Positions 26,501-38,060 of a stretch of DNA of 64,000 nt are shown piece after piece. The translations under genes were made by a program, and so were the position numbers. The DNA lies in contig QLIY01000281.1 of the NCBI GenBank assembly GCA_003260075.1, forward strand, positions 98,037-162,036, in the 5' to 3' direction. Position 1 is the stretch's first letter; every line of letters begins with the position of its first letter. Under the pieces are notes generated by a model. The model was not told the DNA's origin and made no database searches. It saw nothing but the letters and a program-made list of their open reading frames with translations. The DNA is from Phallusia mammillata. Taxonomy: Eukaryota > Chordata > Ascidiacea > Phlebobranchia > Ascidiidae.

Positions 26501-29500
26501 TGACATGTATACAAAACTGAACCAAAATACACAGTGTAAAGTGGTAGTGTAAATAAATATAGTTATGCCTTGACATTTTCATCCGGGTATGTGACGTATA
26601 TCATCACATTTCCACCTTCTGGCTCCAAATTTCCATCTATAACAGTTGCAATTGAACCCTTGTTTTTCAAACGTGCTTCCAAATCAACAAGTTCATTCTG
26701 CAGTGGAAGATGACAATTAATCTAGCTTATACAAAAAGTTTTTTTACTTCGTCAAAAGTAGTACGTCCACAACGATTTTTAAGCAGAATATATACATTTC
26801 ATACCACTTTCAAAACGACGCATCTAAGATAACTATGTTGATTTACATTTTACATAGTATGTATAGTTCGACCAGGTAATAGGAAATAATGCTAAAAGTT
26901 TCTGTTAATGATTTTATAAGTTAACCATTTACTATATTACCACAAAAAAATAAGTTAAAGGAATCGTTTAATGTATGTCAGAAACCTACAATAAATCAAA
27001 AAGTACATACAACACCGTATGGATCCGTGCGAACTTTAATGCTAAATTCAAGTTTTTTGGATTCGTTTTTTTTATCTAGCCCATCTACTTCGATTCCACT
27101 GTCATAATGAGTCAACGGTGTTGGAAACGCCATGAGTTTGCGACATTTGGTACTTTCTGCGTCCTGTTTGAACCCGTTTGCAAAATGCTACAAACACGAC
27201 ATAAAAACTGAATATCACTTCTTTGTGGAATATCTGTGACATCACAACCAAACAAGTCTATAAATAAAATGTTTTTTCAAAAAACACCTTTTCAGGTCCG
27301 TGGCGCAACACCACCAGCTCTTCATTGGTGAAAGAATATTCAAAGTTGTGATAAAATTCACCAGGACCATATCTGGCATCATACTTCCACTGATAGTTCA
27401 TCCAGGAAAGACTTTCTGGTTTGCCTGTATAAGATGAATGTTGTTTGTTTGGTTTCGATGTCACAATGCTCTTTACCTATTTCGAAAGAATGGACTAGAC
27501 CCATGGCATGACCAATTTCGTGCACGAAGTAGAAGAGAAATCGACGAGAAGCATGAGCATGTTCGATGCCTGGTGATCCGAAAATACCTTTAAACGATTT
27601 GTGCCTGTCAAGAAATCAATTCGTTTCAGGTAAAAGCACTGGTTAAGCGGATCCCAAAGGTTTGAAGCCAAACGTTATTTCAAGAGCTTACAAATGTCAA
27701 CGACAACTGTGGTCAGCAAAAACTTTTCTTTGGTCGAAATGATAAATCTACTATTTAACATAATGGTGGTAATGTAAAGTATGACATTGTAGTATTTTAC
27801 AAAGAGGTAGAGCAAAAAGTTACAAAATAAGCCTCGTTTTCTCGTTGGCTCGTTTGCTACGCACCAATTAAAGCATGAAATTCCTGGGTCGTATATTTTT
27901 CGATAAACCTGCGATAACAGTACGTATTCTTGGAGCTGTAAGTGTGCGTTAAAATGTGGCCTGGACCCGGCCGGATACAAAACTATCAACCGAAATTCTA
28001 CCCCAACCCAATTTTCTTTTTGAACCTCTAGGCTTGAATCGGACTTAAAAACTGTTAAAAATGGGACTAAAATAACCTTGGGCTAAATTATATATATAAC
28101 TACAATTGTAATCACCCCGTAAAGAGGCCAAATCCTCTCAATTCGTTTTTCTCAAACGAGCAACCCATATATCGCTCATCCGGTGGATCCTTAGCGATCA
28201 TGCACCAGATACTGACGTCACGATCGCTTTGGTCAAAATGGTTCATCATTACATCATACAAGTCGTCCTTGGTCCATGGGTTGTTGGGAGTTGGGTCGTC
28301 AATCTATACAACAATAAAAAAAACAATTTTAAAACAATTCTTTAAAAATCTGACTGTGTAAAAAAGACGTTATAAACGCCCGACCACAAAATCACGCATC
28401 GGTGAAAAGGCATCAGTTTGCACTTTTGTAAAACCGTTCCCGCAAACAAGACAAACAAGGACAGACATAAAGATGTTTAAAATACTGGCAAATTAGATGG
28501 CAAAGATGATATAAATATCGAAAATTTTAGTCTAAAATATCTATCCCGAAAATTACTTTGTCTATAGAACGACAAACAAAATGCCAAAGAACCTGCTTGG
28601 TAAGTTTACATTCTAAACGCTTAACAATTTAAAGTACCCTGTTCTCATCGTTGTAACGAATTTTTACTCCAGCATCTTCAAAAGCTGCGAAAACATCAAT
28701 TGTTCTCTCATTTAAGTATTCAGGTGCGTCATGAAAGTCCTTGAGAGAGATTGTAGGAATCACTACTTTATCCACGTAATCGACGTCAAGTCCAACTTCC
28801 CTAAAAAACTAATAAGAAAAAAAATCGGATTTGTTGACTTAAATCTTGCTTTTTGGCATACATTGCCTGATTTTAATTTGACCACAGCAAAAAAGAGAAT
28901 ATTATCGTATGTGGAAAGTGCTGGTGACAAATTGTACTGCGATAGATTACTTAAATTGACAACTAAATTTATCTGCTTTCTGCAGGGCCTGTGTTAAACA
29001 AATAACTTGCCGAACTTTGCCAAGTCAGTCCATCAAATTCCGCTTGCGAGTTCTCCAACGACAGCGTAATGTTTCCAGTCCACACATCGCCATCTTGTGG
29101 AAGACGCAGAAGCATCTCGAACATTCCACCAACTTTGGAACCTCCACTATACGTCACCTCGACCTCACATTTCACCAGTGTGTCGTTGTTGGCTGCCCCT
29201 TCCATCTTATTCACCGCAGCCTTGCCAACACATCGAAAGAAGACGGCTGTGTTGTTGTTAAGCCTGGAAATGCAGATTGGACCCGTTGTTAAAGAAAGTG
29301 CAGTGGGGTCTGATCAGTCTCTGATCAGTGAAATATTTTAGTATACTTAGAGCCACTATTATAAACATTTAAATCTAAATAACGCAAGAGACGACAAAGC
29401 CCAAACCAGCGAGTAAGGCAGAGAATCAATTATCACAAGATTTTAACATCATTTTTAAAGCGAGTTTTTACCATAAAAATTGACGGTCTGAGTTGTTGAA

Positions 29501-32500
29501 AATTGTTCCACTGGCGGTGTTTAGCACAGGGGAATATTCTCGAATCTTGTCCACGTCCAACTTTACCTCCACATCAACCGATGTCTCATTTAACTTATAC
29601 ACACCGCTGATTGGTGGAAGCAACGGAGCTATGGTAAAAACATATGAAGCAAAAGTATTAGGGACAGCTGAGTATAATTCGTAAGCAATAACTCATTCTC
29701 CTCGCTTTGCTGAAAGCAATTCGTTAGATCGGTAATTGGAAGGCACGCAATTTGATGCAGGCAAGATTAATGTCACAAATGTGCTAAACCGGATAGTCTG
29801 CGATCCATTTCTCATGTGACAATTCTTCAACTGCAGTGAACGTTGGCATCTTCGTAGGGTTTGTCACGTACGGGCAGCAGGATCATGTGTAGAGCCTCAC
29901 CACCTCAGGGGAGGATAGAAAAAGGTTTGTTGTGCAAAGATGTAGCCAACATTAGGTCATGTATACATGACCTATAGGTCAAGAACAGTGGAAACGATTC
30001 GAGACACGGGGTGCATAACGATGACAGTTAAAATGTCTTTGGTAACTGACGATAAGCTGACTGGAGGAATACGATACGTCCAGGGATTTGGAGATCATAG
30101 ATTCATACCGACGGCGATGATCAATAATCGGCACACCCTATTACTCGGGTACAGTTGAGGCGGTTTTTGTGACAAATCTGTGGAACTTATCATTAGCAAC
30201 GTTGTTGGGGCCAGAGATCGGGAGTCACCAGATCCAAACTGTCAAAACTGGTAAAGAGGTCACGCAATCTTTGTCAAATGAGCAAAGTCCTGTGACAACA
30301 CAACTTAGTTTGAACGACAACACACTACTTAAAGCGACGAAAGCCAGGGAAAACATCGACGACAAGATACGTAGCTTAGTGCTTGACAAGGATATTCTGT
30401 CTTATGAACTTCGCAATGCTAAAGCCGATTTTAAACGCGTTCACTTGACGACAGAAGAAAGGGAGTGCGATGTCAATCAACTGTGTCAGCGGGTTTTAAA
30501 GAGCAAGCAGGATACTGAGAGAAGAGACTGAGCGAAAGGGGTTAAACGAGACATGATGTCTGGGACGGAACGGGTCATTGGGCAACCATTCCGTGACAAA
30601 CTTGCTGTAGCACCGGCCAATGAGAATGATACCCCTGGCGCAACTGTACGATGAAAACTTACGGCCCTTCTGAAATAATCATGCAGTCTGGCGTAAAAAT
30701 GTACACTTGGATCTGGATTGACAAGTTTTCTTCAAGTGAAAAATAAATCGGGGTTGTGTCACGAATGTGCCAGACCGGATAATCTGCGACCCATTTCTAA
30801 TGTGACGATATCTCGCAACCATCGGACGTTTAATGCGCGTATCAAACCTTTCATTGCAAATAGTTGCTTGACAACACCACTCCTGTTCTGCTTACCTATA
30901 ATGTGTCAATGTATCAAGTTGCGCTCTTAAGAGGTGCTGTTACCTCAATTGTAATGCAAGATATAACTTACAAGAAGCTTTATCTCACCGTTCATAGAAT
31001 ATAATTAGGGGGTCAAGCTGGACAAAGGAATTTATCGTTTCCATTGTTTTGTTTCCGTTTGGATAAAGTTGTTAAATGTGAATAAACGTAAACTAAAGGG
31101 TCTGTTGCCGATCACAGTACACGTGCGTTAGTGTTAAGAAACTCCTAAGTAACCAGGTCCAATTTTTAGCGTACCTGTGAAAATGGAACGTGAGAGTTTG
31201 CAATTACAAGAAATGCCGAAGACAGGAATTTTAACCCAAAACAAAGGCTGATTAGTTGGATCATTTAAGTTGCTTTTTATGATCTGACTTGAATTAAGTG
31301 AAGCATAAAGCTACACGTGTGTCACCTTAAACGCTCTGGTATATCACTAATGGTACGCGCACCACAGGTTGAGAACCACTGCTTTAAACGATCAAAAGAT
31401 AGTGCATTAAAAGAACTCACAAATTATGTGCCTTTAACAAAACTATGATTCTTGACCTAGATTTGTTTGGTATAAGCGCTTAACATTTAGACCAGAAATA
31501 ACAAGCACGAACAGTACAGATACATTTACAAGATGTACGCTTGTAAGCCTATTAAAAAACGAATCCATGTAATAACTGAAGCGTCCAAGCATATAAGTAA
31601 AGGGATGCGTACTTGTAAGCTGTAAGGACTCGGTGGAATCTCATACACAGTGATAAAATATGTACTGGAATTGGGTTGTTATGGTTTGCTTTCTAAGAAA
31701 CCTTTTTGTAGAAACTTCTAAGCTTTTTAAAGGTAACAATTGGAAAATAAAGCGTTAATGCGCTCTGTATCAATGAGCTACCACAATCCAAATACTTACA
31801 GTTATTCCAGGCAGTTAAAGACACTGCACTCGAACCGGGAAGTGGAAGCTACACCTCCATCGAAACATAGACGCTGCACCCCCGCCGGGAAACAGGCGCT
31901 GCAAACCCCCCACGTAATTCACAAACAAATGGTTTGGCTGGCGTGGTTGCTGGCGTGGTTGCTGGCGTGGTTGCTGACTGTTTTGCGCTTACTGTTTTTA
32001 ACGCACCGAAGATGGACCTATTTTTGCCAGTATGTAGCTTAAAACTGTTGAGCGATGCCAATGTTTGCATTTCCATCTACATCTGCTACTGATATTTACA
32101 CACATATGTTCAAATTTTAAACCCCTTTGACAAATAGCATTATAAAAACGACAAACAGGAACAAGGGTTTTCCGTCGGTCTTATGCCAGCTACGAAGCTT
32201 CTGTCGTTTTTTGAAGAGACAGTGAGCAAGATGTTGTAATGATTAATACCAGAGGTGACCAAACTATTTTTCACTGGGGCCGTTTGCGTGGGCCGCATAG
32301 TTTTCTAACTCCAGCGCCGTCTTTCCTAATTTAGCCCGGGAGGCGATTTTTATAGGGGCGCCAAGATATGGTTTGCTACAATCCCATTAAAAATCTGGTA
32401 ATGTGACTGTAAACTGTGAGCAATGCGTGTATGCTACGTCACAGGTAACAAAAGACGGCAATTGTTTGGGCACAATTAACACTTGTAGTCTTGTCTATGA

Positions 32501-35500
32501 CGTAACAAACTGGCTTTGGATCAATCACGGCGTTGAAATTCTATGAAACTAGGTAATATCAATTCTACATGTCGCGCCAGGATAACTTTTGTAAGAAGTA
32601 GATTAAATTTTTCATGTAACAAAGTTATCAATATTTTTGACAAACCAAAAAATGAGGTCGCGGGCCGGATGAAATGACCTCGCGGGCCGTAGTTTGGTGA
32701 CTCCTGATCAATACCAAGAAAATGTCTTGCACTTGATATATTCAAAAACGATGATGGCGTGTTTAAAGCGTGTTTAGTGAATCCCAATACAATGTCACCA
32801 AGCGTTCTCGTAGCTCTTTTTTGGCGCTCTTTAACCCAAAGTTAAAAACTTGATGGTTCTACGGCAGGGGTGAGCAAACTTTTCAGTACCCGCAGGGCCG
32901 TATCAAAAGTTCTCAATTTTATGGGGCCCCATTGTAGATTAACCCAAAACATTAACATAGTATGTTTCCAGCTAAATTCAAATGCATTGGTCGTCACTTC
33001 ATTGATCGTCCAAACATTGGTTGATACGCAAAAATTGCAATTGTTTCAAAATAAACAGGCATTTATTGCAACAAAGGCACACTACGTTTTTTGTTAATCA
33101 ATTCTTGCGACATTTTACCATCATTTAACAATGCAAGTTGCTTTTGTACTTTAGGTGTTGTGCTGGTCTGTGTTAACGATTCCAAAGCTGTGAGCAACGG
33201 CAAAAACTTGATTCAATGAGACCAAAGTTTTGGCGTCAACAGTGCAAAGAGGGCAGTATTCAAAACCGTAAATCGCATTTACTTTTATTCACCACTGTAA
33301 CAAATTACCCAAAAACTAAATGGTTGTTAAAATTGTTCGTCTATCGAAGTGGTTCTTAACCTTTTTATAACGGCCGAACCCCTACGATATTCTTCAAACT
33401 TTGGTCGAACCCCAAAGTTACATCCTAGGTTTTTGACCCATTTTGTTTGGTGGGTCGTAATTAGTTTTTGTTCAAACGTAGTGGCAACAGTTACTGTTTG
33501 TCTGACATAATAACACAAGCAACTTGTTTTAGGATTGCTTTAATTCCGGCGATTTTTAGTTTTTACCAAAATCAAGCATTGTGTTTTTAGCATCTGTACA
33601 CAGACATGAAACAGATGAAGTATATTATAAGTTTTTGCTGCCAACAAAATTTCGTTATTTTTCTGCTTACGAACAACGCGCACAGTGCTCTTTTGTTGCG
33701 TCAAAAAAGAAAAGAAGGCCGCATCGCAGATTCTTATTTCACCAACGACCGTCATTTACCTGCTTATTTTTGTTTTAAAATACTTGGTTTATATCATATA
33801 TATACCATCTATTGGCGCCCAAAAAGCCCAGATTAATTTCTAGCTTGGTGCACAGACTGAGCTGCACAGCATGGAGATCAGTTTTAAGTGTTTATGATGT
33901 CACAATCTATATTGTGATGCCTGTGGTATTTTGTTTGCATTGTTTGCACACAATAGGCGTACAAAAAGTGTGACGCACATGGTTATTAGGCTGGTAACAT
34001 ACTTTTCATTACCACAAAAACTGTTTAAAAATCAAATTATTTAGCAAACGAGTTTTATTTACGCCACTGCCGCCTGTACATATATTTAATAAACATGTTC
34101 ACGGCCGCACAAACTTGACTCTTGTGCACCTCTGACTTTATGTATAAGCTTCCAGCGTTTTGATATTTGGCAAATAAAAAGGTCATTTTTACCGACTATG
34201 GACCCTAAAGTTTGATGAACGAGTCTTTGCTTTGTACCACAGTAAGTCTGAAACCGAACGAAAAATTGCGTCGAGTGACTATTTGCAAAATAACATGACA
34301 GAAACAACAGGCTAGAGCAGGGCTACTCAAATGGCGGACCGCGATCCGCTTCCGTACCTTTGAGCCGTTAGATGTGGACCTCTTTAAATGTACGCTTTAA
34401 ATGTTACTGCGTACGCTTATGTTGTGTACATTTCTGTACCAATTACTTAAAAATTGCTATGTGGCAGCAGTTTCCAAACTGGAGTCGTTTTCTTGGGAGA
34501 CTACTTCACTTATTACACATATAAGGAGGCGATTGTTTGCGCACAATTTTACTTAGTCTTGTCTGTGATGTAACAAACTGCCTGGACGAAGTAATCTTGC
34601 AAAACCGCCTGAAATGTATCATGGTCTACATGCATTGTACTGGCAATACGTTTGCAAGTGTTATAGCAGGGTTTAGTGCTCAACTCAAGATTTTGTCAGC
34701 AATTCTCCCCATTAGCTAATTAAGACATGTTGCATTCACATTTCTAAAATATTGTGTCCGGGCCTCAAGATTTAAAAACTTCTGTACTTGGACCTTTGAC
34801 AAAACTTATTGAGTAATCCTGGGCTAGAGCAATTAAAAAGAATATGTGTTTAGTCCCAAAGTATGGTACCTGTATAGATAATGTACATGGTATAGGAATC
34901 GGCAAGTCGCACTAAGCTCTACGCATATGCTCATAATATTATTTAGCGTTGTTCGGTAACTTTTCTCTTTTAAATTTACTAACATTAGGCGGGCCGTATG
35001 CGGCCCGCGGTTTGTAGTTTGCCCACCCCTGTTCTACGGTGTCTGTGCATGCAACAAAGAACTTGAGTTCAAAATAAACATACTATTCATTTACGTTTGA
35101 AAAAATACACAACCTAGTTGGTTAAAATAGCTTCAGGTAAAACTTAGAGTGAGTACATGGTATAAATTCACAATAAGTATGATAACCACAAAAGGTTGAA
35201 AATAGAGTTATTGCGTAACCCATGGTATAAAGTGAGAAGATTGCTTTATTGCACATAACTTACGTCTGGTCTTCTTTGTCGTGGTGCCAGGATAAAGCGA
35301 AGATTTGTACTTCGATTCTGTTGGAAAACAACCCATCATCAAAATGCTAGGGAACTTGCGTTTGTGATTTATGGCAATAGTGGGTAAGTAGGAATTCTAA
35401 GTTAAGGAGTCTTTAAAGTTTTTGAACATAGGATCACATTGCTGACCTTACAAAGCTTTGTTGGCTAGGATTTTGTGCAAATCTATAGATGGCAATCTCG

Positions 35501-35570
35501 ATAAAGTGAAAAAGTAGTCCGGCTCAAGCGCCCGGGTTCAAACTGATCTAAACCGATGACTCGTTGCCAA

Positions 35571-35667
<97 letters not shown>

Positions 35668-35766
35668 TTGCCCCCCCCCCCTCAAAAAAAATAAAAATAA
35701 ATCAATAAATAAGTATATTTGTATTTGTAACTCTAAAAAATCTACCAACTTACCTTCGCTATCCAT
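18911..35766 (-). CDS. metzincin-hemocyanin/phenoloxidase fusion, copy 2 (26 exons)
   Basis: Exons: 35754-35766, 35264-35317, 29472-29628, 29011-29263, 28638-28808, 28116-28303, 27477-27604, 27288-27424, 27011-27187, 26569-26697, 26257-26461, 26150-26196, 25631-25903, 25217-25406, 24252-24378, 23656-23868, 23139-23276, 22471-22651, 22022-22230, 21678-21795, 20997-21187, 20468-20671, 20126-20219, 19685-19859, 19338-19511, 18911-18991. Apart from the G run in exon 22 all phases agree, for about 1330 codons. The start is a 13-nt microexon (ATGGATAGCGAAG) with no signal peptide. The protease motif is HEIGHAMGLVH with Met-turn SWMNY. Copper ligands: HHHKHWH, YMHQQM, HNSGH, FYRWH. The hemocyanin C domain shows CECGWP, SYCG and MGYPF. 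The last exon stops at RNEMKH, without the extension of copy 3. Introns 4 and 10 have GC donors. Intron 2 (5.6 kb) is full of transposons. Confidence 0.82.
20487..20522. repeat. poly(C) run (36) inside coding exon 22 of copy 2
   Basis: On the coding strand the exon reads ...CGCTTCA, then 36 G, then CGCGGTTTAATAACAGCCG and a GTGAGC donor. In copy 3 the same place has only two G (TTCAGGCGCGGT). The excess of 34 G is not a multiple of three and breaks the frame. With two G the whole copy 2 reading frame closes exactly. Confidence 0.9.
20997..22651 (-). other. copy 2 type-3 copper centre exons 18-21
   Basis: CuA ligands come from the end of exon 17 (HHH at about 23145), exon 18 (KHWH, then YMHQQMLARYDAER). 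CuB ligands come from exon 20 (HNSGHDVF) and exon 21 (RDPMFYRWHKHVD). The pattern matches arthropod prophenoloxidase and hemocyanin, not molluscan-type tyrosinase. Confidence 0.85.
27288..27604 (-). other. copy 2 zinc-protease active-site exons 7-8
   Basis: Exon 7 (27477-27604) encodes HEIGHAMGLVHS, which fits the metzincin zinc site HExxHxxGxxH. Exon 8 (27288-27424) encodes SWMNY about 13 residues later, fitting the Met-turn. It is followed by a GPGEFY...FSYSF-like stretch and an EELVVLRHGP motif. All three His ligands and the catalytic Glu are present, so the site looks competent. The exact peptidase family is not recognised. Confidence 0.8.
29770..30950 (+). mobile_element. decayed LTR-retrotransposon fragment (Ty3/gypsy-like protease)
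   Basis: A plus-strand reading frame at 29967-30158 contains RDTGC followed by SLVTDDKLTGG and a FIPTAMI segment. This resembles the retroviral-type aspartic protease of gypsy-like elements, with RDTGC at the active-site position. A 120-codon ORF (30169-30531) is Lys/Glu-rich and coiled-coil-like. Around 30745 there is a short Cys/His word (CHECARP). About 45-bp direct repeats (TGTGCYARACCGGATARTC...) at about 29777 and 30765 may be LTR pieces. Frames are broken; reverse transcriptase is not seen. Confidence 0.5.
32250..32706. mobile_element. hAT-type nonautonomous element, TSD ATTAATAC/ATCAATAC
   Basis: The left end is CAGAGGTGACCAAACT and the right end AGTTTGGTGACTCCTG, giving inverted termini with GGGCCG words inside. 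The flanks are ATTAATAC and ATCAATAC (one mismatch). 457 bp, no transposase. Confidence 0.75.
32865..35031. mobile_element. hAT-type element, 2.2 kb, TSD TTCTACGG
   Basis: The left terminus is CAGGGGTGAGCAAACT and the right terminus AGTTTGCCCACCCCTG, inverted with one mismatch over 16 bp. Exact 8-bp duplications TTCTACGG lie at 32857-32864 and 35032-35039. The interior holds GGCCGAACCCC and CGGACCGCGATCCGC patches that look like nested or older hAT ends. I see no intact transposase. Confidence 0.88.
35574..35681. repeat. poly(C) tract, 93 + 11 nt
   Basis: 93 C (35574-35666), GTTG, then 11 C (35671-35681), in intron 1 of copy 2, about 70 bp downstream of the exon 1 donor on the coding strand. 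It generates spurious polyproline and polyglycine ORFs. Confidence 0.9.
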
Positions 35767-37131
35767 CTTGAATGACTGTTAGCTTATGTGAGCAGATCAC
35801 TTCACTCAAATGAAATGAAATGTTCTCGGCAGCACAGGTCCAAAACATAACCTTTTTCGTTCTTTTAACAACACCATGACACAATGCAACGGAAGCTGAC
35901 TCTAGGTAGGTTTGTATGCGTTTGTGTAGACCACACTACAAATGCAGTAGCAATTATTAGATTCTGTAAACCATAAATAGTTATGTTTTAAGGCAGTTGG
36001 AACTGGTTGCAAACGATACGTCACAAAACTAAAATAAAATATTGACATTGTTATTTTGTCATTTTCAACTTAACAAAACCTTTGCCCATCCAATATAAAA
36101 GTTGTTAAAACTTGAAGAAAAAGTTGCGAAACCGTGTAGTAAACTATATCAATGGTTGTAAATCACGAACGACTTCACAAAATGACGAAACTTTACGTTA
36201 AATCTTGTGATTTATGTCTTAACTGCTTCATAACTTGAATTTAACGCCTTTACGTTTTACATACCTAGTCGTATAACCGAGCAGCATTTTTTCAACCAAC
36301 TACCTAAACGAATACCAGGAGTACCGGGGAAATATGGTTGTTTGTTATTTCAACGCATAATGTGAGCACTGATTTCACCGATGCAGTTTGCACTATCTTG
36401 CAAATTTATTCACCATTCCCAAACACAACAGGTGTTTGTAACGAAGTCAATAATCCTAAATAACGGTAACACCATTCGAGCGACATCATTACACGAAGCA
36501 GTTTTGTTACAATTTAATGCACATGTCAGGCCGGTTTCACTACACAGACTATTTTAACTTCCAATAAACTTGCTGTTTTGCATTGGCGCAAAGCCAAGGC
36601 ACAACTGTGTTACAATTTGCCTGTAGAAAAAGCATTAAAGTGAGAAACAAAAAAGGCACAGTACTACGACAAACGCCGCTGTAGGTCAATTAACTTCTGT
36701 CCTGTGTAAGACACATGCGTGGTTGATTGATTTATAGACAAACTGTAACCATTTCTCAAAACTTTTTGGTCACAAACATTTCACTTCGCCTTTGGTCTGT
36801 TTACTATAGACAACACCAAATCAATCAAAGAAATCTCACCTTGAACAAACAGTGAGTATCCGTATATAAGTTTATTGTGATGTTCTATTGCTGTTTCAAT
36901 ACACGTTATACGATCAGCTCAATCAAATGAAGTATAATTATTCTTATGGATGAACCAAATACATATCATAGGCCATATAGAGGGTATAGCATAGCGATCC
37001 AACATTAATTCAAAGCAATATCAACACAAACTATTACAAGTTACCAGCGCGGGTAATTACATAACAAAGCATCCGTACAATTACAGCTAATAGGTGTCTT
37101 GAAATCATCACCACTCTGTACTTGGTCTTCT
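35767..37131. other. spacer between copy 3 3' end and copy 2 start
   Basis: It holds the 3' flank of copy 3 and the upstream region of copy 2. No other gene recognised. The conserved upstream block shared by copies 1 and 3 is not present here. Confidence 0.5.
36871..36876 (-). terminator. candidate polyadenylation signal for copy 3
   Basis: AATAAA on the minus strand, about 255 bp downstream of the copy 3 stop codon at 37132-37134. Confidence 0.4.
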
Positions 37132-38060
37132 TCACTCTGTTGGTGGTCTTCTGGACAGAACACCTCCAACGCAGTAAAGTGATCGTGATGTGCGTGGTCG
37201 GTTCGGAAGGATATCCCAGTTATCCTCTGTCGCTTCTTCTCCCCTTGGGTCCCGTATGACGTATGTGCTTACGTTGCCTCTAGATCCACGCAGGAAACAC
37301 CCGGGACTGTCCAAGGTGAAGGTCACAAAAAGGTCACCAAGTGGCGAACTAAAATCAATGCAACAAGAATATCTTATAGCAGTCTGTTTTTAAGTTTGAA
37401 AATGCTGGTATTCACACTATCTTTTTATTGCACTCAATTTAGGTGAATAGTGTCGTAAGTTTTTACACCTACCAAAGATCTAGTTATGAAAGAGTTATAT
37501 GCACTTATATGAAAAGAATTTGGAAACAAGTTGACCTGTCTCAGTTTCGACTTACTTTATGTCCACAACGTCTGTGACCAATCCAAACTCAGGTACAGTA
37601 AAAGCGGTCTGACCGTTCACCTTCAATTCGTATGGAGGCCTGCTCAAGTTGTTGGTAGTGTTTAATCTGACACCCAAGTAGGCCTTACTGACTAGGTAAG
37701 CGCCTCCGCCAGCTCCACGCCCCTGGAACCTGATCGCCACGCCCCTGAAGTTGTTAAGACTACGGGATGTGTCGTCTATCAGAACCCGCATACGTCCAGT
37801 GATACGGGATGTGCTGTGCAAGATTATATAATACGTTGACAGAAAAAAACTCTCACTTTACTTTTTTTAATATCAAACTTGATGTGCACAAACTCGCTGT
37901 GAATTTGCACATCGCCAAAGAAAAAACAAATGTTTACCTGAAAGTCACGGACGTGCCCTCGCGTCCCGTTCCATCGTTTTCACCCAACTGCCCCCAAGCG
38001 TTCCAAATGTCAGTTAAACCGCTTGGCACCGTAACGCTAAAGTCATTTCTGATGACGAAG
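37132..38060 (-). other. C-terminal extension of copies 1 and 3 (unassigned)
   Basis: The 3' part of exon 26, all of exon 27 and exon 28 of copy 3 encode about 190 residues beyond the hemocyanin C domain. The counterparts in pseudogene copy 1 are at 6829-7001, 6429-6686 and 6017-6362. Conserved words are GVAIRFQGRGAG (copy 3) and LNTTNNLS, VNGQTAFTVPE, DSPGC, EEAT.DNWD. It looks beta-rich, with no membrane segment; I cannot assign a fold. Copy 2 lacks it. Confidence 0.6.

Larger units (their letters stand above)
29629..35263. other. intron 2 of copy 2, transposon-rich
   Basis: This 5.6-kb intron separates the short exon 2 from exon 3. It contains a decayed gypsy-like fragment (about 29770-30950), two hAT elements (32250-32706 and 32865-35031), and a stray hAT-like terminus near 31366. 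No host exon was recognised. The plus-strand ORF with a repeated TGGTTGCTGGCG unit (about 31930-31975) is low-complexity. Confidence 0.6.

Noticed and set aside
30169..30531. 120-codon plus-strand ORF as a host gene
   Set aside because: It lies in a decayed retroelement directly after a protease-like fragment and has no splice context.
17664..31381. One 13.7-kb transposon between the inverted CAGTGGTTCTCAACCTG and GGTTGAGAACCACTG ends
   Set aside because: It would contain most of copy 2 coding exons, and the flanks do not form a target duplication; these are two unrelated solo ends.
31740..32042. Plus-strand ORF with repeated WLLAWLLAWLL
   Set aside because: A threefold 12-bp repeat in an intron rich in transposons; no splice context or family match.
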